Shown here in pieces: positions 36,134 to 46,041 of a DNA stretch of 64,000 nucleotides; the stretch's first letter is position 1; each line of letters starts with the position of its first letter. The notes below the pieces were generated by a model, which saw only the letters and a list, made by a program, of their open reading frames with translations, was not told where the DNA came from and ran no database searches. Both the position numbers and the translations under genes were made by a program. This DNA comes from Pedobacter yonginensis (lineage in GTDB: Bacteria; Bacteroidota; Bacteroidia; Sphingobacteriales; Sphingobacteriaceae), in NCBI RefSeq assembly GCF_003173595.1, contig NZ_QGNZ01000004.1, positions 1 through 64,000 of the forward strand, given 5' to 3'.

Positions 36134-37804
36134 ATGAAATCAACGATAATTATGCTCCTATTACTTCACTTTAAAATTTTAGGATATTGCCAAGACACAA
36201 AGAGCAATGGTAATTCCCAAGAAATGATTAAAGGTTTGCAGTCATTGATAATTAAGAAGATGGAAGAAAGCCACGTTGTTGGGGCTGCTATTGCATTGGT
36301 AGATGACCAGTCTGTTCTTTGGTCAAGTGGATTTGGTTATGCTGATTTGGGCAAAATGAGGAAAGTTAATGCTGAGACTATGTTTAGCATTCAGTCCATA
36401 TCAAAAATGTTTACAGCGACAGCCTTTTTAATAGCGGTGGAAAATAATAGAATTAATCTTGATGACCCACTTTTAGAATATTATCCATCATTTAGGATAA
36501 AATCAAGGTATAAAACTCAAGAAGTACCAAAAATTACCTTTAGGCACTTATTAAGCCATAGGGCAGGTCTTCTTCAGGAAGCTCCACTGGGAAACAATTA
36601 TGATACGGTCCATTACTCTTTTGAGAAACATGTCGAAAGTATGAATGACTCGTGGTTAAGGTTTCCGGTTGGTAAATTTTACAGTTACTCCAACATGGGT
36701 TTCGATCTTGTTGGCTACGTGCTTTCCAAGCAATCTAACATGACCTTTCCAGATTATATGAACAAAACACTATTTACACCTCTTGGAATGAAAAATAGTA
36801 CGTATGACCAACAGCAGGTTTACAACACGGGAAATTTTGCCAAGGGATATATTGAGAGTGAGGAGCTTCCCAAAACCTATATAGCCGATCTTGCTGGTGG
36901 TGGATTATATTCAAATGTGAACGAAATGGCGAAATTTATTTCATTTCATCTTAATGACTGTAAACTGGGAAAGGACCCCTTAATTTCGTCTGAGCTTCAC
37001 TCCCAAATGTATTCCGTTCAATATCCGTTGAAGAATCAAAGCAGTGGTTATGGTTTGGGTGTTAGAGTCAAGCCATATCATGGCGCTACATTAGTTCAAC
37101 ATGCAGGCGGAGGATACGGATACAGAGCAATACAGGGATGGATTCCGCAATACAAAATAGGTGTAGTGATATTGACAAATGATGGTTTTGGCTCATCATT
37201 CTCTGATGAAATCTTTTCTACCGCTATGAATGAAATGATAAAACTCAGATTAGGAAAGTTGCCTGCTTCCTACATTGATAAACAGATTGATACCCTAAAG
37301 CTACCAGCGGACTATCTTAGCAAACTAGAAGGCACTTACAAGACAAATCGGAGATTGATTAGTGTTATCAACGAAAAAAGAGGATTGTCGATAGACTTCA
37401 ATGGTTATATAGTCAGATTGTTCGCGAAGAGCAAAACCGAATTTTTTTCCAAAGAGGGGGACCAGTATGTTTTTTCTTTAGATGAAAGAGGAGATCCGAA
37501 ATACTTTATTAATCTAAATGGGAACAATCCAGACTTTTACATTTTCAATGACAAAAAAAATGAAAATAAGGGAAAAATAAAGCCTAAATGGGAATCATTC
37601 TGTGGTCTTTATAAGGGTTACAATAATGGGCAAAAAGAAGAGATTAAGGTGTTGACCAAGAATGGATTTTTATATACTGACTTTGGAGGAATGACAAAGG
37701 TAACCGAATATCAACCGGGAATTTTTTTCACAACAGATGGTGAGTCATTAATTATAAAAGATGATGAACTTTATATAGGGAATAGAAGATTTTTAAAGGA
37801 ATAA
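36134..37804 (+). CDS. Exported serine hydrolase (class C beta-lactamase family)
   Basis: A 556-residue protein. A signal peptide (about 1-20) is followed by the beta-lactamase/D-alanyl-D-alanine-esterase fold, with the nucleophile Ser88 in S-I-S-K and the YSN motif in FYSYSNMGFDLVG. HAGGGYGYRA supplies the third motif region (HxG type). A C-terminal domain of about 180 residues (DUF3471-like beta barrel) follows. The family cleaves D-amino-acid esters or peptides and rarely beta-lactams. Resistance activity should not be assumed. Confidence 0.88.
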   Translation: MKSTIIMLLLLHFKILGYCQDTKSNGNSQEMIKGLQSLIIKKMEESHVVGAAIALVDDQSVLWSSGFGYADLGKMRKVNAETMFSIQSISKMFTATAFLIAVENNRINLDDPLLEYYPSFRIKSRYKTQEVPKITFRHLLSHRAGLLQEAPLGNNYDTVHYSFEKHVESMNDSWLRFPVGKFYSYSNMGFDLVGYVLSKQSNMTFPDYMNKTLFTPLGMKNSTYDQQQVYNTGNFAKGYIESEELPKTYIADLAGGGLYSNVNEMAKFISFHLNDCKLGKDPLISSELHSQMYSVQYPLKNQSSGYGLGVRVKPYHGATLVQHAGGGYGYRAIQGWIPQYKIGVVILTNDGFGSSFSDEIFSTAMNEMIKLRLGKLPASYIDKQIDTLKLPADYLSKLEGTYKTNRRLISVINEKRGLSIDFNGYIVRLFAKSKTEFFSKEGDQYVFSLDERGDPKYFINLNGNNPDFYIFNDKKNENKGKIKPKWESFCGLYKGYNNGQKEEIKVLTKNGFLYTDFGGMTKVTEYQPGIFFTTDGESLIIKDDELYIGNRRFLKE

Positions 37805-37863
37805 AGGGGCGTAAAGTATGGCTGAATTTAAATACGGAACTAGACCAATAGACCTTATAGACC

Positions 37864-38418
37864 ATGGCATTTAGGGATAAAATAATAGTAAATCCCATTT
37901 CTGGTCAAACTATAAGATTTCTTCAGACAATGAGGGATACAAATGGTCAATTCCTGGAAATGGAAGCGACCTATACTGCTCATTCAAAAGTACCTGCCAG
38001 ACATTTCCATCCCTTCCAAGAGGAAACCTTTATCATTTTATCAGGCAACCTTAAGGTACAGTTAGAAGGACATTTACTTGATCTCAAAAAGGGGGATAAA
38101 TTAAATATCCCTAGAAATAAAGTTCATGCAATGTGGAATGATACTAATGAAATAGCGATAGTTAATTGGAAAGTCGAACCTGCGATGAATACCGAACACT
38201 TACTTGAAACAACTTTTGGTCTTGTAGCGGAGGGAAAAATAAATAAAAAGATATTACCAAATATTCTGCAGGTAGCTTTAATAGCAAATAGATACAATAA
38301 AGTATTTCGGCTTAAAAATCCACCTTTCATAATACAGCAGTTTTTATTTTTATTACTTGCCCCATTTGGTTATTTATTGGGATACAAATCTAATTACGCT
38401 AGATATGTGAAGGAATAA
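37864..38418 (+). CDS. Cupin-domain protein
   Basis: A 184-residue protein with a single cupin barrel. Motif 1 is seen in RHFHPFQEETFIILSGNLKV, with His, His and Glu metal ligands, and motif 2 in LNIPRNKVHAMWN with the final His. A hydrophobic C-terminal stretch (QFLFLLLAPFGYLLGY) may anchor it. Function is not predictable; it stands between a serine hydrolase and an MFS transporter. Confidence 0.8.
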   Translation: MAFRDKIIVNPISGQTIRFLQTMRDTNGQFLEMEATYTAHSKVPARHFHPFQEETFIILSGNLKVQLEGHLLDLKKGDKLNIPRNKVHAMWNDTNEIAIVNWKVEPAMNTEHLLETTFGLVAEGKINKKILPNILQVALIANRYNKVFRLKNPPFIIQQFLFLLLAPFGYLLGYKSNYARYVKE

Positions 38419-38590
38419 AACTAAATCTTAATTGGTATTTAATGTACCCATAATATGATACATGAAAATCTTTTAAAGATGATGGTGGAAATGAGTGTTA
38501 AAAACTGCCGTGAGAAATTTCTTTCTTTTTACCGAAAAAATATCGTCCACTCAAATTGCAAAAATAAGTACTAAATCTCCTTCAACAATA

Positions 38591-39814
38591 ATGAAAAAAC
38601 AATCTACGTTAGAAAAATTCACCAGTTATCAAAGAAGTATTTTAATAGTGTTGGCTCTATTACAATTTACGGTGATTTTAGATTTTATGATAATCTCGCC
38701 CATAGGATATATCCTAACAAAAAGTCTAGGAATTACCACAAAGGAATTTGGATTGGTAGTTTCTTCATATATATTCAGTGCAGCTACATCCGGAATTATT
38801 TCAGCTGGATTTATTGACAAGTTTGACAGGAAAAAAACATTGCTTTTTTTCTCTACGGGTTTTATTATTGGAACTATATTTTGTGCCTGTGCATATTCTT
38901 ACAACACATTATTAATAGCTCGAATAATTACCGGCGGGTTTGGCGGGGTAATAGGGTCTATAATAATGACCATTATTTCGGATATATTTACTCCAAATCA
39001 AAGAGGTAGAGCCATGAGCACTGTCCAAATGGCATTTGCAGCAAGTCAAATTTTAGGAATTCCCTTAGGGTTATTTATAGCAAATAGGTTAGGATGGCAG
39101 TACACGTTTTATTTGATTGTAATTCTTTCAATCTTAGTGCAAATAGCAGTTTTTTTCAAACTGAAACCACTTAAAGGACACCTAAATAAAGAATCGAACG
39201 CACAGCCGTTCTTGCATTTATGGCATATATTAAAGGTTCGACGACATCAAATTGGATTCTCAGCAACCATATTGCTCGGAATGGGAATGATGCTCCAGCC
39301 TTTTATCAGTATTTTTTTGATAAATAATATTCATCTCAGTAATGATGATGTGCCAATCATATTCTTAGTTACTGGTACATCAGCTTTTTTTATTATGCCA
39401 TTGGTGGGTAAATTATCCGACAGATTTGATAAGTTTAAAATTTTCTTAATAGGTTCTTTTTTGACCATCATCATAGTTCCTATTTATACTCAATTGCCGA
39501 TTGTTCCTCTTTGGGTTGTGTTAATTATGAATGTTTTCATATTTGCTGCTATAATGAGCAGGATGGGGCCATTTCAGGCAATTAACTCTATGATACCTAA
39601 ACAAGAAAATCGTGGGGCATACATGAGTGTCTCTACATCATTGCAACAAATGGCAGGAGGATTAGGAGTAGTTTTAGCGAGTACCGTAGTATTTCAATCT
39701 ACAACTAAAAGTCCTCTTCAAAATTTTGATATACTGGGCTATTTAGTTATAGGAATCTCTGCCTTCGCTGTTGTTTTAGTTTACAAAGTAAGTGAACTTA
39801 CAAAAAAACAATGA
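38591..39814 (+). CDS. Major facilitator superfamily transporter (drug efflux type)
   Basis: About 407 residues with 12 predicted membrane helices. Motif A-like FIDKFDRKKTLLFF follows helix 2, and TPNQRGRAMSTVQMAFAAS is typical of DHA1-type drug:proton antiporters. I chose ATG 38591 because the frame upstream (from GTG 38495) encodes a non-conserved basic tail. A MarR regulator and a rifamycin phosphotransferase gene follow, so a role in drug export is plausible. Confidence 0.85.
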   Translation: MKKQSTLEKFTSYQRSILIVLALLQFTVILDFMIISPIGYILTKSLGITTKEFGLVVSSYIFSAATSGIISAGFIDKFDRKKTLLFFSTGFIIGTIFCACAYSYNTLLIARIITGGFGGVIGSIIMTIISDIFTPNQRGRAMSTVQMAFAASQILGIPLGLFIANRLGWQYTFYLIVILSILVQIAVFFKLKPLKGHLNKESNAQPFLHLWHILKVRRHQIGFSATILLGMGMMLQPFISIFLINNIHLSNDDVPIIFLVTGTSAFFIMPLVGKLSDRFDKFKIFLIGSFLTIIIVPIYTQLPIVPLWVVLIMNVFIFAAIMSRMGPFQAINSMIPKQENRGAYMSVSTSLQQMAGGLGVVLASTVVFQSTTKSPLQNFDILGYLVIGISAFAVVLVYKVSELTKKQ

Positions 39815-39883
39815 TTTTTATTGAATTGTATAAACTGAAATAGATTAGAGCTATAAAACATCTCATTATCAAGGTGTTAAAAT

Positions 39884-39899
39884 GGTGGTTTTTTACAAT
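39884..39899 (+). promoter_or_regulatory. Recurrent motif copy 2 (GGTGGTTTTTTACAAT)
   Basis: This copy sits 110 bases upstream of the MarR gene, pointing toward it. It differs from GTCGGTTTTTTACAAT at positions 2 and 3. Confidence 0.5.
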
Positions 39900-39969
39900 A
39901 TTCTAATATAAGGTTAACTTATTTTTATTCGTTTTTTAAAACTTTGTTCCAAAATTAGCAAAAATTATT

Positions 39970-39994
39970 TATCTTTGTAACTAAGATAATTAGT
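39970..39994 (+). promoter_or_regulatory. MarR promoter -7 element with overlapping palindrome
   Basis: TATCTTTG (39970-39977) fits the Bacteroidota -7 consensus, with TTTG at 39943-39946 as a possible -33 element. Immediately after, ACTAA (39980) and TTAGT (39990) form an inverted repeat with a 5-base centre at the probable transcription start. A palindrome there is the usual target of autorepression by MarR proteins. Confidence 0.6.
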
Positions 39995-40009
39995 AAATAA
40001 GATATTTAA

Positions 40010-40465
40010 ATGAATAAAGAACTCATTAATAACATAAGGAAGCTTATTCAAAACTATGCTTACACTTCATTACAAATGCATGAAACTATTGCAAAAAAAG
40101 CTGGGTTATCAGGAACGGATAGTAAATACTTAGGTTTTTTTATTGAAAAAGGCAAGATGACAGCAGGAGAATTGGCAACTATTACCGGGCTTACAACAGG
40201 AGCAACTACTGGTTTGATAGACAGGTTTGAAAAAAGAGAATTGGTAAAACGACAGTTTGAAAAGAATGACAGACGGAAAGTTGTTATAGTTCCAGACATA
40301 GAAAAAATAATGTTGTTATTTCAACCACTTTATCAAGAATTCCGGATTGAGTCTGAAAAATTAATTACCTCATTTTCTGAAGATGAAGTTAAAGTTATTG
40401 AGACTTACTTTTTAAAAAGTATTGAAATCAGCAAAAGAGTAATAGGAAATATTAACAGAGGATAA
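40010..40465 (+). CDS. MarR-family transcriptional regulator
   Basis: A 151-residue winged-helix dimeric repressor. The recognition region TAGELATITGLTTGATTGLI and the wing segment KRQFEKNDRRKVVIV with the family's D-R signature are present. It probably controls its own promoter (palindrome just upstream) and the rifamycin phosphotransferase gene 146 bases downstream. The inducer could be the drug itself, but that is inference. Confidence 0.9.
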   Translation: MNKELINNIRKLIQNYAYTSLQMHETIAKKAGLSGTDSKYLGFFIEKGKMTAGELATITGLTTGATTGLIDRFEKRELVKRQFEKNDRRKVVIVPDIEKIMLLFQPLYQEFRIESEKLITSFSEDEVKVIETYFLKSIEISKRVIGNINRG

Positions 40466-40611
40466 TAATATTTCTATTCATTCTATGGTATAAATACCAA
40501 ATCGCATATACATAAAAATACTCAACTGAAGTTGACAATAGGCAACGGTAATTATTAATTGTATCAGAATCAATAATTATCAAAAGTTAATCATTTTATT
40601 ACATACATCAA

Positions 40612-43227
40612 ATGAATACATACATTCTTGATCTCAAAAAAGTAAATAAAAATTATATCGAAAAAGTAGGCGGTAAAGGCGCCAACTTGGGAGAACTAAA
40701 AAAAATTAAGGGTGTGCTTGTGCCGGATGGTTTCTGTGTTTCAACAGAAGCATTTAGAAAAATTATCAAGGAAACTCCTTTAATTAAAGAATTTATTGAG
40801 GATTTATGTCTTCTAAAAACCGAAGACCGGGACAAAATTAGGGAACTTAGCAGTGATATTCGTAGGGCTTTCAGTATCAAATTCTTACCAAAAGATATAA
40901 TTGAAGAAGTTACAATACAAGTTGAAAATCTCGGTAAAGAAAATGCTTACGCAGTACGTTCTAGTGCTACGGCAGAAGATTTACCTACCGCTTCTTTTGC
41001 AGGGCAACAAGATACCTACTTAAATGTAATAGGAATTGACAAAATATTAAAGCGTATAAGTGATTGTTGGGCATCTCTGTTTACTGAGAGAGCTGTCATC
41101 TATCGGATTAAAAATGGATTTGACCATCGAAAAGTGCATTTGTCTGTTATTGTTCAGAAAATGATTTTTTCAGATGTGGCTGGAATCATGTTCACTGCCG
41201 ATCCTATCAATTCAAATAGAAAAATTATATCTATTGATGCTAGTTTTGGATTGGGTGAGGCGCTGGTTTCTGGGTTAGTTAATGCTGACAATTACAAAAT
41301 AAGGGATGGAGAGTTAATTGATAGGAGCATTTCCAGTAAAAAAGTTGAAATTTATCCCTTAAAAAATGGTGGTGTAGAGAAATTTAATGTGGAAGCTGAA
41401 CGACAGGATATTCAAGTGCTAACAGAGACACAGGTTTTGAAGTTAGCTTCTCTTGGCAGAACTATAGAAAAACACTTTGGATGTCCACAAGATATTGAAT
41501 GGTGTTTCGCAGACGATACTTTTTATATAGTTCAAAGTCGGCCAATCACTACACTATATCCAGTCCCTCAAGCTATCGATCAAAAGAATCATATCTATAT
41601 CTCTGTTGGTCATCAGCAGATGATGACAGATGCTATGAAACCATTAGGGTCATCTTTTTGGTTATTAATGACACCTCAAAACACTCGTGTAGCAGGTGGG
41701 AGATTATTTGTTGATGTTACACCTATGCTCGCTTCGCCCAGTAGCAGAGACACTGTATTAAATACTTTAGGAAAATTTGATCCACTATTTAAAGATGCGC
41801 TTATAACCATTATCAATCGCGGAGATTTCATAGAATTATTGCCCGATAGTAAGCCCGAATCAGCCTCAGATCAAAAGCCTGTTTCGCTTCCCAATTACCA
41901 AGCTCTTAACAATTATCATCCTACAATCGTTTCAGATTTAATTAAGGTTTGTGAATCTTCATTAAGAGCATTAAAGCAAAATATTCTTGAGAAATCGGGT
42001 TCAGATTTATTTGATTTTATATTGGATGATATTGTACAATTAAAGAAGGATACAACTAACCCACAAAGTTTTGAGGTAATTATGACCGGGATGAATGCAT
42101 CAGCCTGGATTAACGAAAAAATGTATGAATGGCTGGGTGAGAAAAATGTAGCAGACGTTATTTCCCAATCTGTCCCAAACAATATTACCTCTGAAATGGG
42201 CATAGATTTATTAGAAGTTGCGGATGTAATTCGTCCTTACCCAGAAGTGATTAAGTATTTACAAAATACTAAAAAAGATAATTTCTTAGACGAAATAGTG
42301 CATTTAAACGGAGGAATCGAAGCTTATGAAGCAATAAATTCTTATCTCGAAAAATATGGAATGAGGTGTGCTGGTGAAATAGACATTACAAACAATCGAT
42401 GGGCGGAAAAACCAATAATTCTTGTTCCTCTTATTCTTAACAATATCAAGAATTTCAAGGATAATGTGGGCATTGAAAAATTTGAGAAAGGACGTCAAGA
42501 ATCTTTTAAAAAAGAACAAGACCTCCTAAAAAAATTAAGGTTAATGTCTGAAGGCGAGCAAAAAGCAAAGGAAACAAAACAAATGATAGATTTAGTTCGG
42601 CATTACGCCGGTTATCGTGAATATCCTAAGTATGCCATAATTAGTCGTTACATGATTTACAAACAGGCTATTTTAAGAGAAGCTGAGAAGCTTCTACAAG
42701 AAAGGATTATTCATGAAAAAGAAGATGTTTACTATTTGAATTTTGAAGAATTGAAAGGAGTAGTTCTAGCCAAAAAACTAAATTATGAAGTTATCATCAA
42801 ACGCAAAGAAGAGTATAAAGCATTTCAAAAATTAAGTCCACCAAGGGTAATTACTTCGGATGGCGAAATTATTAACGGAAATTACAATAGGGAAAACCTC
42901 CCAATTGGAGCCATCGTAGGTTTGGCTGTTTCTTCAGGAATAATTGAGGGAAGGGCTCGTGTGATAATGAAAATGGAAGATGCAGATTTAGAAGAAGGCG
43001 ATATTTTAATTACTACGTTTACAGATCCAAGTTGGACACCGTTATTTCTATCCGTAAAGGGAGTGGTTACTGAGGTAGGAGGAGTGATGACCCACGGGGC
43101 AGTTATCGCCCGTGAGTACGGTTTACCCGCTGTTGTTGGAGTTGATGACGCTACTAAAATCATTAAGGAGGGTCAAAAAATACGTCTAAATGGAACTGAA
43201 GGGTATATAGAAATATTACATGAATAA
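40612..43227 (+). CDS. rph: Rifamycin-inactivating phosphotransferase
   Basis: An 871-residue three-domain enzyme that uses ATP to phosphorylate the ansa-chain hydroxyl of rifamycins. The N-terminal ATP-grasp domain has KVGGKGANLGEL and VRSSATAEDLPTASFAGQQD, and the central drug-binding domain has YGMRCAGEID. The C-terminal swivelling His domain has the phospho-carrier His828 in VMTHGAVIAREYG. Length and motifs match Rph rather than phosphoenolpyruvate synthase, whose His motif is different. It is preceded by a MarR gene and followed by a broken methyltransferase gene. The assignment is strong; activity is not proven. Confidence 0.92.
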   Translation: MNTYILDLKKVNKNYIEKVGGKGANLGELKKIKGVLVPDGFCVSTEAFRKIIKETPLIKEFIEDLCLLKTEDRDKIRELSSDIRRAFSIKFLPKDIIEEVTIQVENLGKENAYAVRSSATAEDLPTASFAGQQDTYLNVIGIDKILKRISDCWASLFTERAVIYRIKNGFDHRKVHLSVIVQKMIFSDVAGIMFTADPINSNRKIISIDASFGLGEALVSGLVNADNYKIRDGELIDRSISSKKVEIYPLKNGGVEKFNVEAERQDIQVLTETQVLKLASLGRTIEKHFGCPQDIEWCFADDTFYIVQSRPITTLYPVPQAIDQKNHIYISVGHQQMMTDAMKPLGSSFWLLMTPQNTRVAGGRLFVDVTPMLASPSSRDTVLNTLGKFDPLFKDALITIINRGDFIELLPDSKPESASDQKPVSLPNYQALNNYHPTIVSDLIKVCESSLRALKQNILEKSGSDLFDFILDDIVQLKKDTTNPQSFEVIMTGMNASAWINEKMYEWLGEKNVADVISQSVPNNITSEMGIDLLEVADVIRPYPEVIKYLQNTKKDNFLDEIVHLNGGIEAYEAINSYLEKYGMRCAGEIDITNNRWAEKPIILVPLILNNIKNFKDNVGIEKFEKGRQESFKKEQDLLKKLRLMSEGEQKAKETKQMIDLVRHYAGYREYPKYAIISRYMIYKQAILREAEKLLQERIIHEKEDVYYLNFEELKGVVLAKKLNYEVIIKRKEEYKAFQKLSPPRVITSDGEIINGNYNRENLPIGAIVGLAVSSGIIEGRARVIMKMEDADLEEGDILITTFTDPSWTPLFLSVKGVVTEVGGVMTHGAVIAREYGLPAVVGVDDATKIIKEGQKIRLNGTEGYIEILHE

Positions 43228-43240
43228 GTCTATTAAAAAA

Positions 43241-43885
43241 ATGAAAGTAAAACAAGCATATGACCATGTGCAAACCAGTATGAGTCTGATGAAAACAAAA
43301 CCAGAGATTTAGAAGGATTAGCCTTAAAGGAAATTTTAAAGATATAAAGTTTGAAAACTGCTTAGAAATCGGGTGCGGTACTTGAAAAAACACAGTTTGG
43401 CTTCAGGATAATTGTAATCATATTTTGTCAGTTGATTTTTCAAAAGAAATGCTGGAAAATGCAAAAAGTAAAATTCTAAGCAATAATGTTGTTTTTGAAC
43501 ATTCAGATATCACAAACAGATGGGATTTTGCTACTCAGAAATATGATTTAATAACATTCAGTCTTGTGCTAGAACATATTGAGAACCTAGATGAAGTTTT
43601 TAGAGAAATAAACAAATGCACTAAAGCAGAAAGCCACGTTTACATAGACGAATTGCATCCATTTAAACAATACAATGATTCAAAAGCTAGGTTTAGTTCC
43701 GCGGAAGAATGCAGATTGTGACGTGTTTTAATCATCTTATATCAGATTTTATAAATCTTCAATCAAGTTTTGATTTTGAATTAGTTTCTCTAAAAAAGTT
43801 TTTTGATGATAACGATCAGGTATCTATTCCAAGGATACTATCGCCGTTGTTCAGAAAGAAATGCGATAAATATAAATTCTTTTAA
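43241..43885 (+). pseudogene. Broken class I SAM-dependent methyltransferase gene
   Basis: Pieces of one methyltransferase appear in successive frames: CLEIGCGT (motif I, followed by a TGA), SVDFSKEMLENAKSKI (motif II region), DLITFSLVLEHIENLDEVFR, then YIDELHPFKQYNDS. A TGA after EECRL is followed in another frame by the C-terminal part (FELVSLKKFFDDNDQ). At least two stops or frameshifts break it. It lies 14 bases after rph. Confidence 0.8.
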
Positions 43886-44189
43886 AGATTAAAAATTAAC
43901 AATAATCCATAGCACTGGATGAGTATCAGGTATGCAATTTTTTTTGAAAACTGGGCACACCTTGATTTTGATCTGATTTGGTGCAGATGATGTACATTCC
44001 GGTGTTCAAAACTGATTTTGTCGGGAGCACAGTTTTTACCATTATTTTGGGTTCTATTTTGCCGTGCTTAGGGGAGGGGATACCCGGCAGGAGCTGATTC
44101 GGGGATTGATATAGCTGGGCTCATAAAATGACCACATTTAGCGACACGAAATTCGTTGCTAAAGTTCAGATCCATAGGCTGGTCTATAC
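43886..44189. other. Spacer of decayed DNA
   Basis: No gene is supported. The sequence leads into a broken FAD monooxygenase and is probably part of the same erosion. Confidence 0.35.
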
Positions 44190-44429
44190 TTAGCGGACAC
44201 CTTAACGAACAAAAAATATCGTGGGACATTTGCGGTCAGTGGATGGGAGGTCCCGAAAATTTTAGAAACAATGGACAGATGGGAAAGGGTATACTTTGAT
44301 GAAATATCCCAGATCAAGATGCCTTCCTGGAGAAAGGGCAGGGTAGCGCTGATAGATCACGCTGCTTACTGCCCAGTCCGACTACTACATTTTTTTATGA
44401 TAACGACCGCAGCGGAACAACTGGGATAA
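44190..44429 (+). pseudogene. C-terminal fragment of a FAD-dependent monooxygenase
   Basis: An open stretch of 79 codons matches the end of the FAD-binding domain of PHBH-type monooxygenases: GWEVPKILETMDRWERVYFD, SQIKMPSWRKGRVALIDHAA, then YCP. The usual G-D-A-A has become D-H-A-A, and the N-terminal dinucleotide-binding half is missing. This superfamily includes TetX and Rox drug-inactivating enzymes, but the fragment cannot be assigned to either. Confidence 0.7.
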
Positions 44430-44693
44430 TCTATTAAGTCTACCTTGGTTTAAAGAATTAATGAATGCCTACCGGTATACTCAACTGGATCACGTTGAAC
44501 TTGTCCTTGCGTTGGCAAACTGCTAAGTGTATCCATACATACAATTTTCAACGAGAGCCCGCAAAAACACTTTTGTGGACGTTTTTGGAAGATTTTAGAG
44601 GATATAAAAATCACGTACTATCTTGTTCTAATTAACGGCAATCGCCTGATCCGCATAAATCGATAAACAACTACATATAAATGAATGCTATCC

Positions 44694-45260
44694 TTAAAAG
44701 CTATAACCGAAATGTACAGTAGGAAACAGCGATATTTTTGGCCGTTTAAATGTTTCGCCTTCTATCTTTATATCCTTCGCATTTGGAGTATATAAAACGG
44801 CAAGCCATGGACTGAAGTAGAAACCTGTACGATCTTTTTCAACCCCTGTAAAAGTAAATCGATAACCACCCCTCAAACCTGCAACAACCCCTTTTGATAT
44901 AACACTCGTCTTGGTATCTTTTTTAATAATTTTATCTGTAGAATAGTCAGCCTGAATGCCGGCGAAAAAACCTTTTCTTGGCTTAAAAAAATAATCAGCC
45001 TTTATTCCAAATCCTTGCGAACGATCTTTAAAAATTTCATTTCTGGTAACAAAATCAGGCTGGTCAATCCCAAAAAAGCCTGCATCGAATCTCAGCTTAT
45101 TAATTTGGTAACCTATATGAACAGAATAACCGTTAAAGATATACGCAATCGGATCGACTTCTATTTCGAAATGCGGCTTGCTTTTTTGCTGGGCTTTTAA
45201 GTTGGTCATAGTGCAAAATGTCAATGTTAGCAATAGTGCTGTAATTCTGATTTTTTTCAT
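44694..45260 (-). CDS. Exported protein, probable small outer-membrane beta-barrel
   Basis: About 188 residues. The signal peptide begins MKKIRITALLLTLTF and ends near KAQQ. The rest alternates polar and hydrophobic residues (YSVHIGYQINKLRFDAGFFG, GIKADYFFKPRKGFFAGIQA) and ends in Phe (FPTVHFGYSF), a typical outer-membrane insertion signal. I see no enzyme motif. I chose ATG 45260; a longer frame exists. It lies just downstream of the Crp/Fnr gene on the same strand and is probably its target or partner. Confidence 0.75.
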   Translation of the reverse strand: MKKIRITALLLTLTFCTMTNLKAQQKSKPHFEIEVDPIAYIFNGYSVHIGYQINKLRFDAGFFGIDQPDFVTRNEIFKDRSQGFGIKADYFFKPRKGFFAGIQADYSTDKIIKKDTKTSVISKGVVAGLRGGYRFTFTGVEKDRTGFYFSPWLAVLYTPNAKDIKIEGETFKRPKISLFPTVHFGYSF

Positions 45261-45312
45261 CGCTTTTTTCTGTAAAATTAGCTTTAGAAATTTATGCACT
45301 GCTTTACAATTG

Positions 45313-45921
45313 TTAAGAAATTAGACTAGACTTTATTAATCTCCTTCTAATCCTGCTTAACGAAACGGCAGTCATCCCAAGAAAAGATGCAACATATTGA
45401 AGTGGAACCCTTAAAAGCAGGTCTGGATGTTTTTCGCTAAAAAGAACATATCTCTCCTCCGCCGTTTTAAGTATAAATGAGGAAAATATCTCTTGTCCTG
45501 TTATAAACCGCTGTTCGGTTATTACCCGCGTTAAAATATTTATTTTTGGAATTTCCTTGTACAGTTCCTGAAGTTTATCGAAACTTATGCTAAGCAACTC
45601 GGTATCTTCCAAGGCCTCTATTTGCTGTAAACTCGGTTTTTGTAAAATAAAACTTTCATAACTACCTGCAAAAAGTTTTTCTTTGAAAAAAAATGCGGTT
45701 ATATCTTCGCCTCTAGAATTGATATAATATAGCCTTAAGATCCCATGATTTACAAAATAGAGATGATGGGCAACTTGCCCCTTTTTCAGCAATATTTTTT
45801 TTGCCGGAACTTTTATAAGGGTAAAGGACTCTTTAAATGCTTCCCATTCAGAAATGTTTAGGATTACGCACCTCATAACCAGGTCTTTTATATTTCCGAA
45901 ATGACTATTCCCTGCTACCAT
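45313..45921 (-). CDS. Crp/Fnr-family transcriptional regulator
   Basis: A 202-residue regulator. A cyclic-nucleotide-binding-like barrel (about 30-120; ILLKKGQVAHHLYFVNHGIL, RLYYINSRGEDITAFFF) is followed by a C-terminal helix-turn-helix (LQYVASFLGMTAVSLSRIRR). No Fe-S cysteines are present. This is the Bacteroidota type whose effector is unknown. A copy of the recurrent motif lies about 80 bases upstream, and the beta-barrel protein gene follows in the same direction. An internal ATG at 45876 is an alternative start. Confidence 0.88.
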   Translation of the reverse strand: MVAGNSHFGNIKDLVMRCVILNISEWEAFKESFTLIKVPAKKILLKKGQVAHHLYFVNHGILRLYYINSRGEDITAFFFKEKLFAGSYESFILQKPSLQQIEALEDTELLSISFDKLQELYKEIPKINILTRVITEQRFITGQEIFSSFILKTAEERYVLFSEKHPDLLLRVPLQYVASFLGMTAVSLSRIRRRLIKSSLIS

Positions 45922-45999
45922 AGCTATTTGATATTGTAAACTTTATATAAAAGCGAACAATAATTAACCTTCAAAGGTATTTAGCTACCCTGAATTTGG

Positions 46000-46015
46000 A
46001 TTGTAAAAAACCGAC
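46000..46015 (-). promoter_or_regulatory. Recurrent motif copy 3 (exact consensus)
   Basis: Reads GTCGGTTTTTTACAAT on the minus strand, 79 bases ahead of the Crp/Fnr gene and pointing toward it. An exact copy also occurs at 49578-49593. Confidence 0.65.
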
Positions 46016-46041
46016 AATGTCTAAAATGAACTCATCCACCA

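Noticed and set aside
36134..37804. Beta-lactam resistance gene
   Set aside because: The class C-like fold with a DUF3471-type extra domain is common among esterases and peptidases; nothing indicates beta-lactam hydrolysis.
40612..43227. Phosphoenolpyruvate synthase
   Set aside because: Overall length is similar, but the His motif (MTHGAVIAREYG) and the central domain match rifamycin phosphotransferase.
44190..44429. A tetX or rox resistance gene
   Set aside because: Only a C-terminal fragment with an altered G-D-A-A motif remains, so it can be assigned only to the FAD monooxygenase superfamily.
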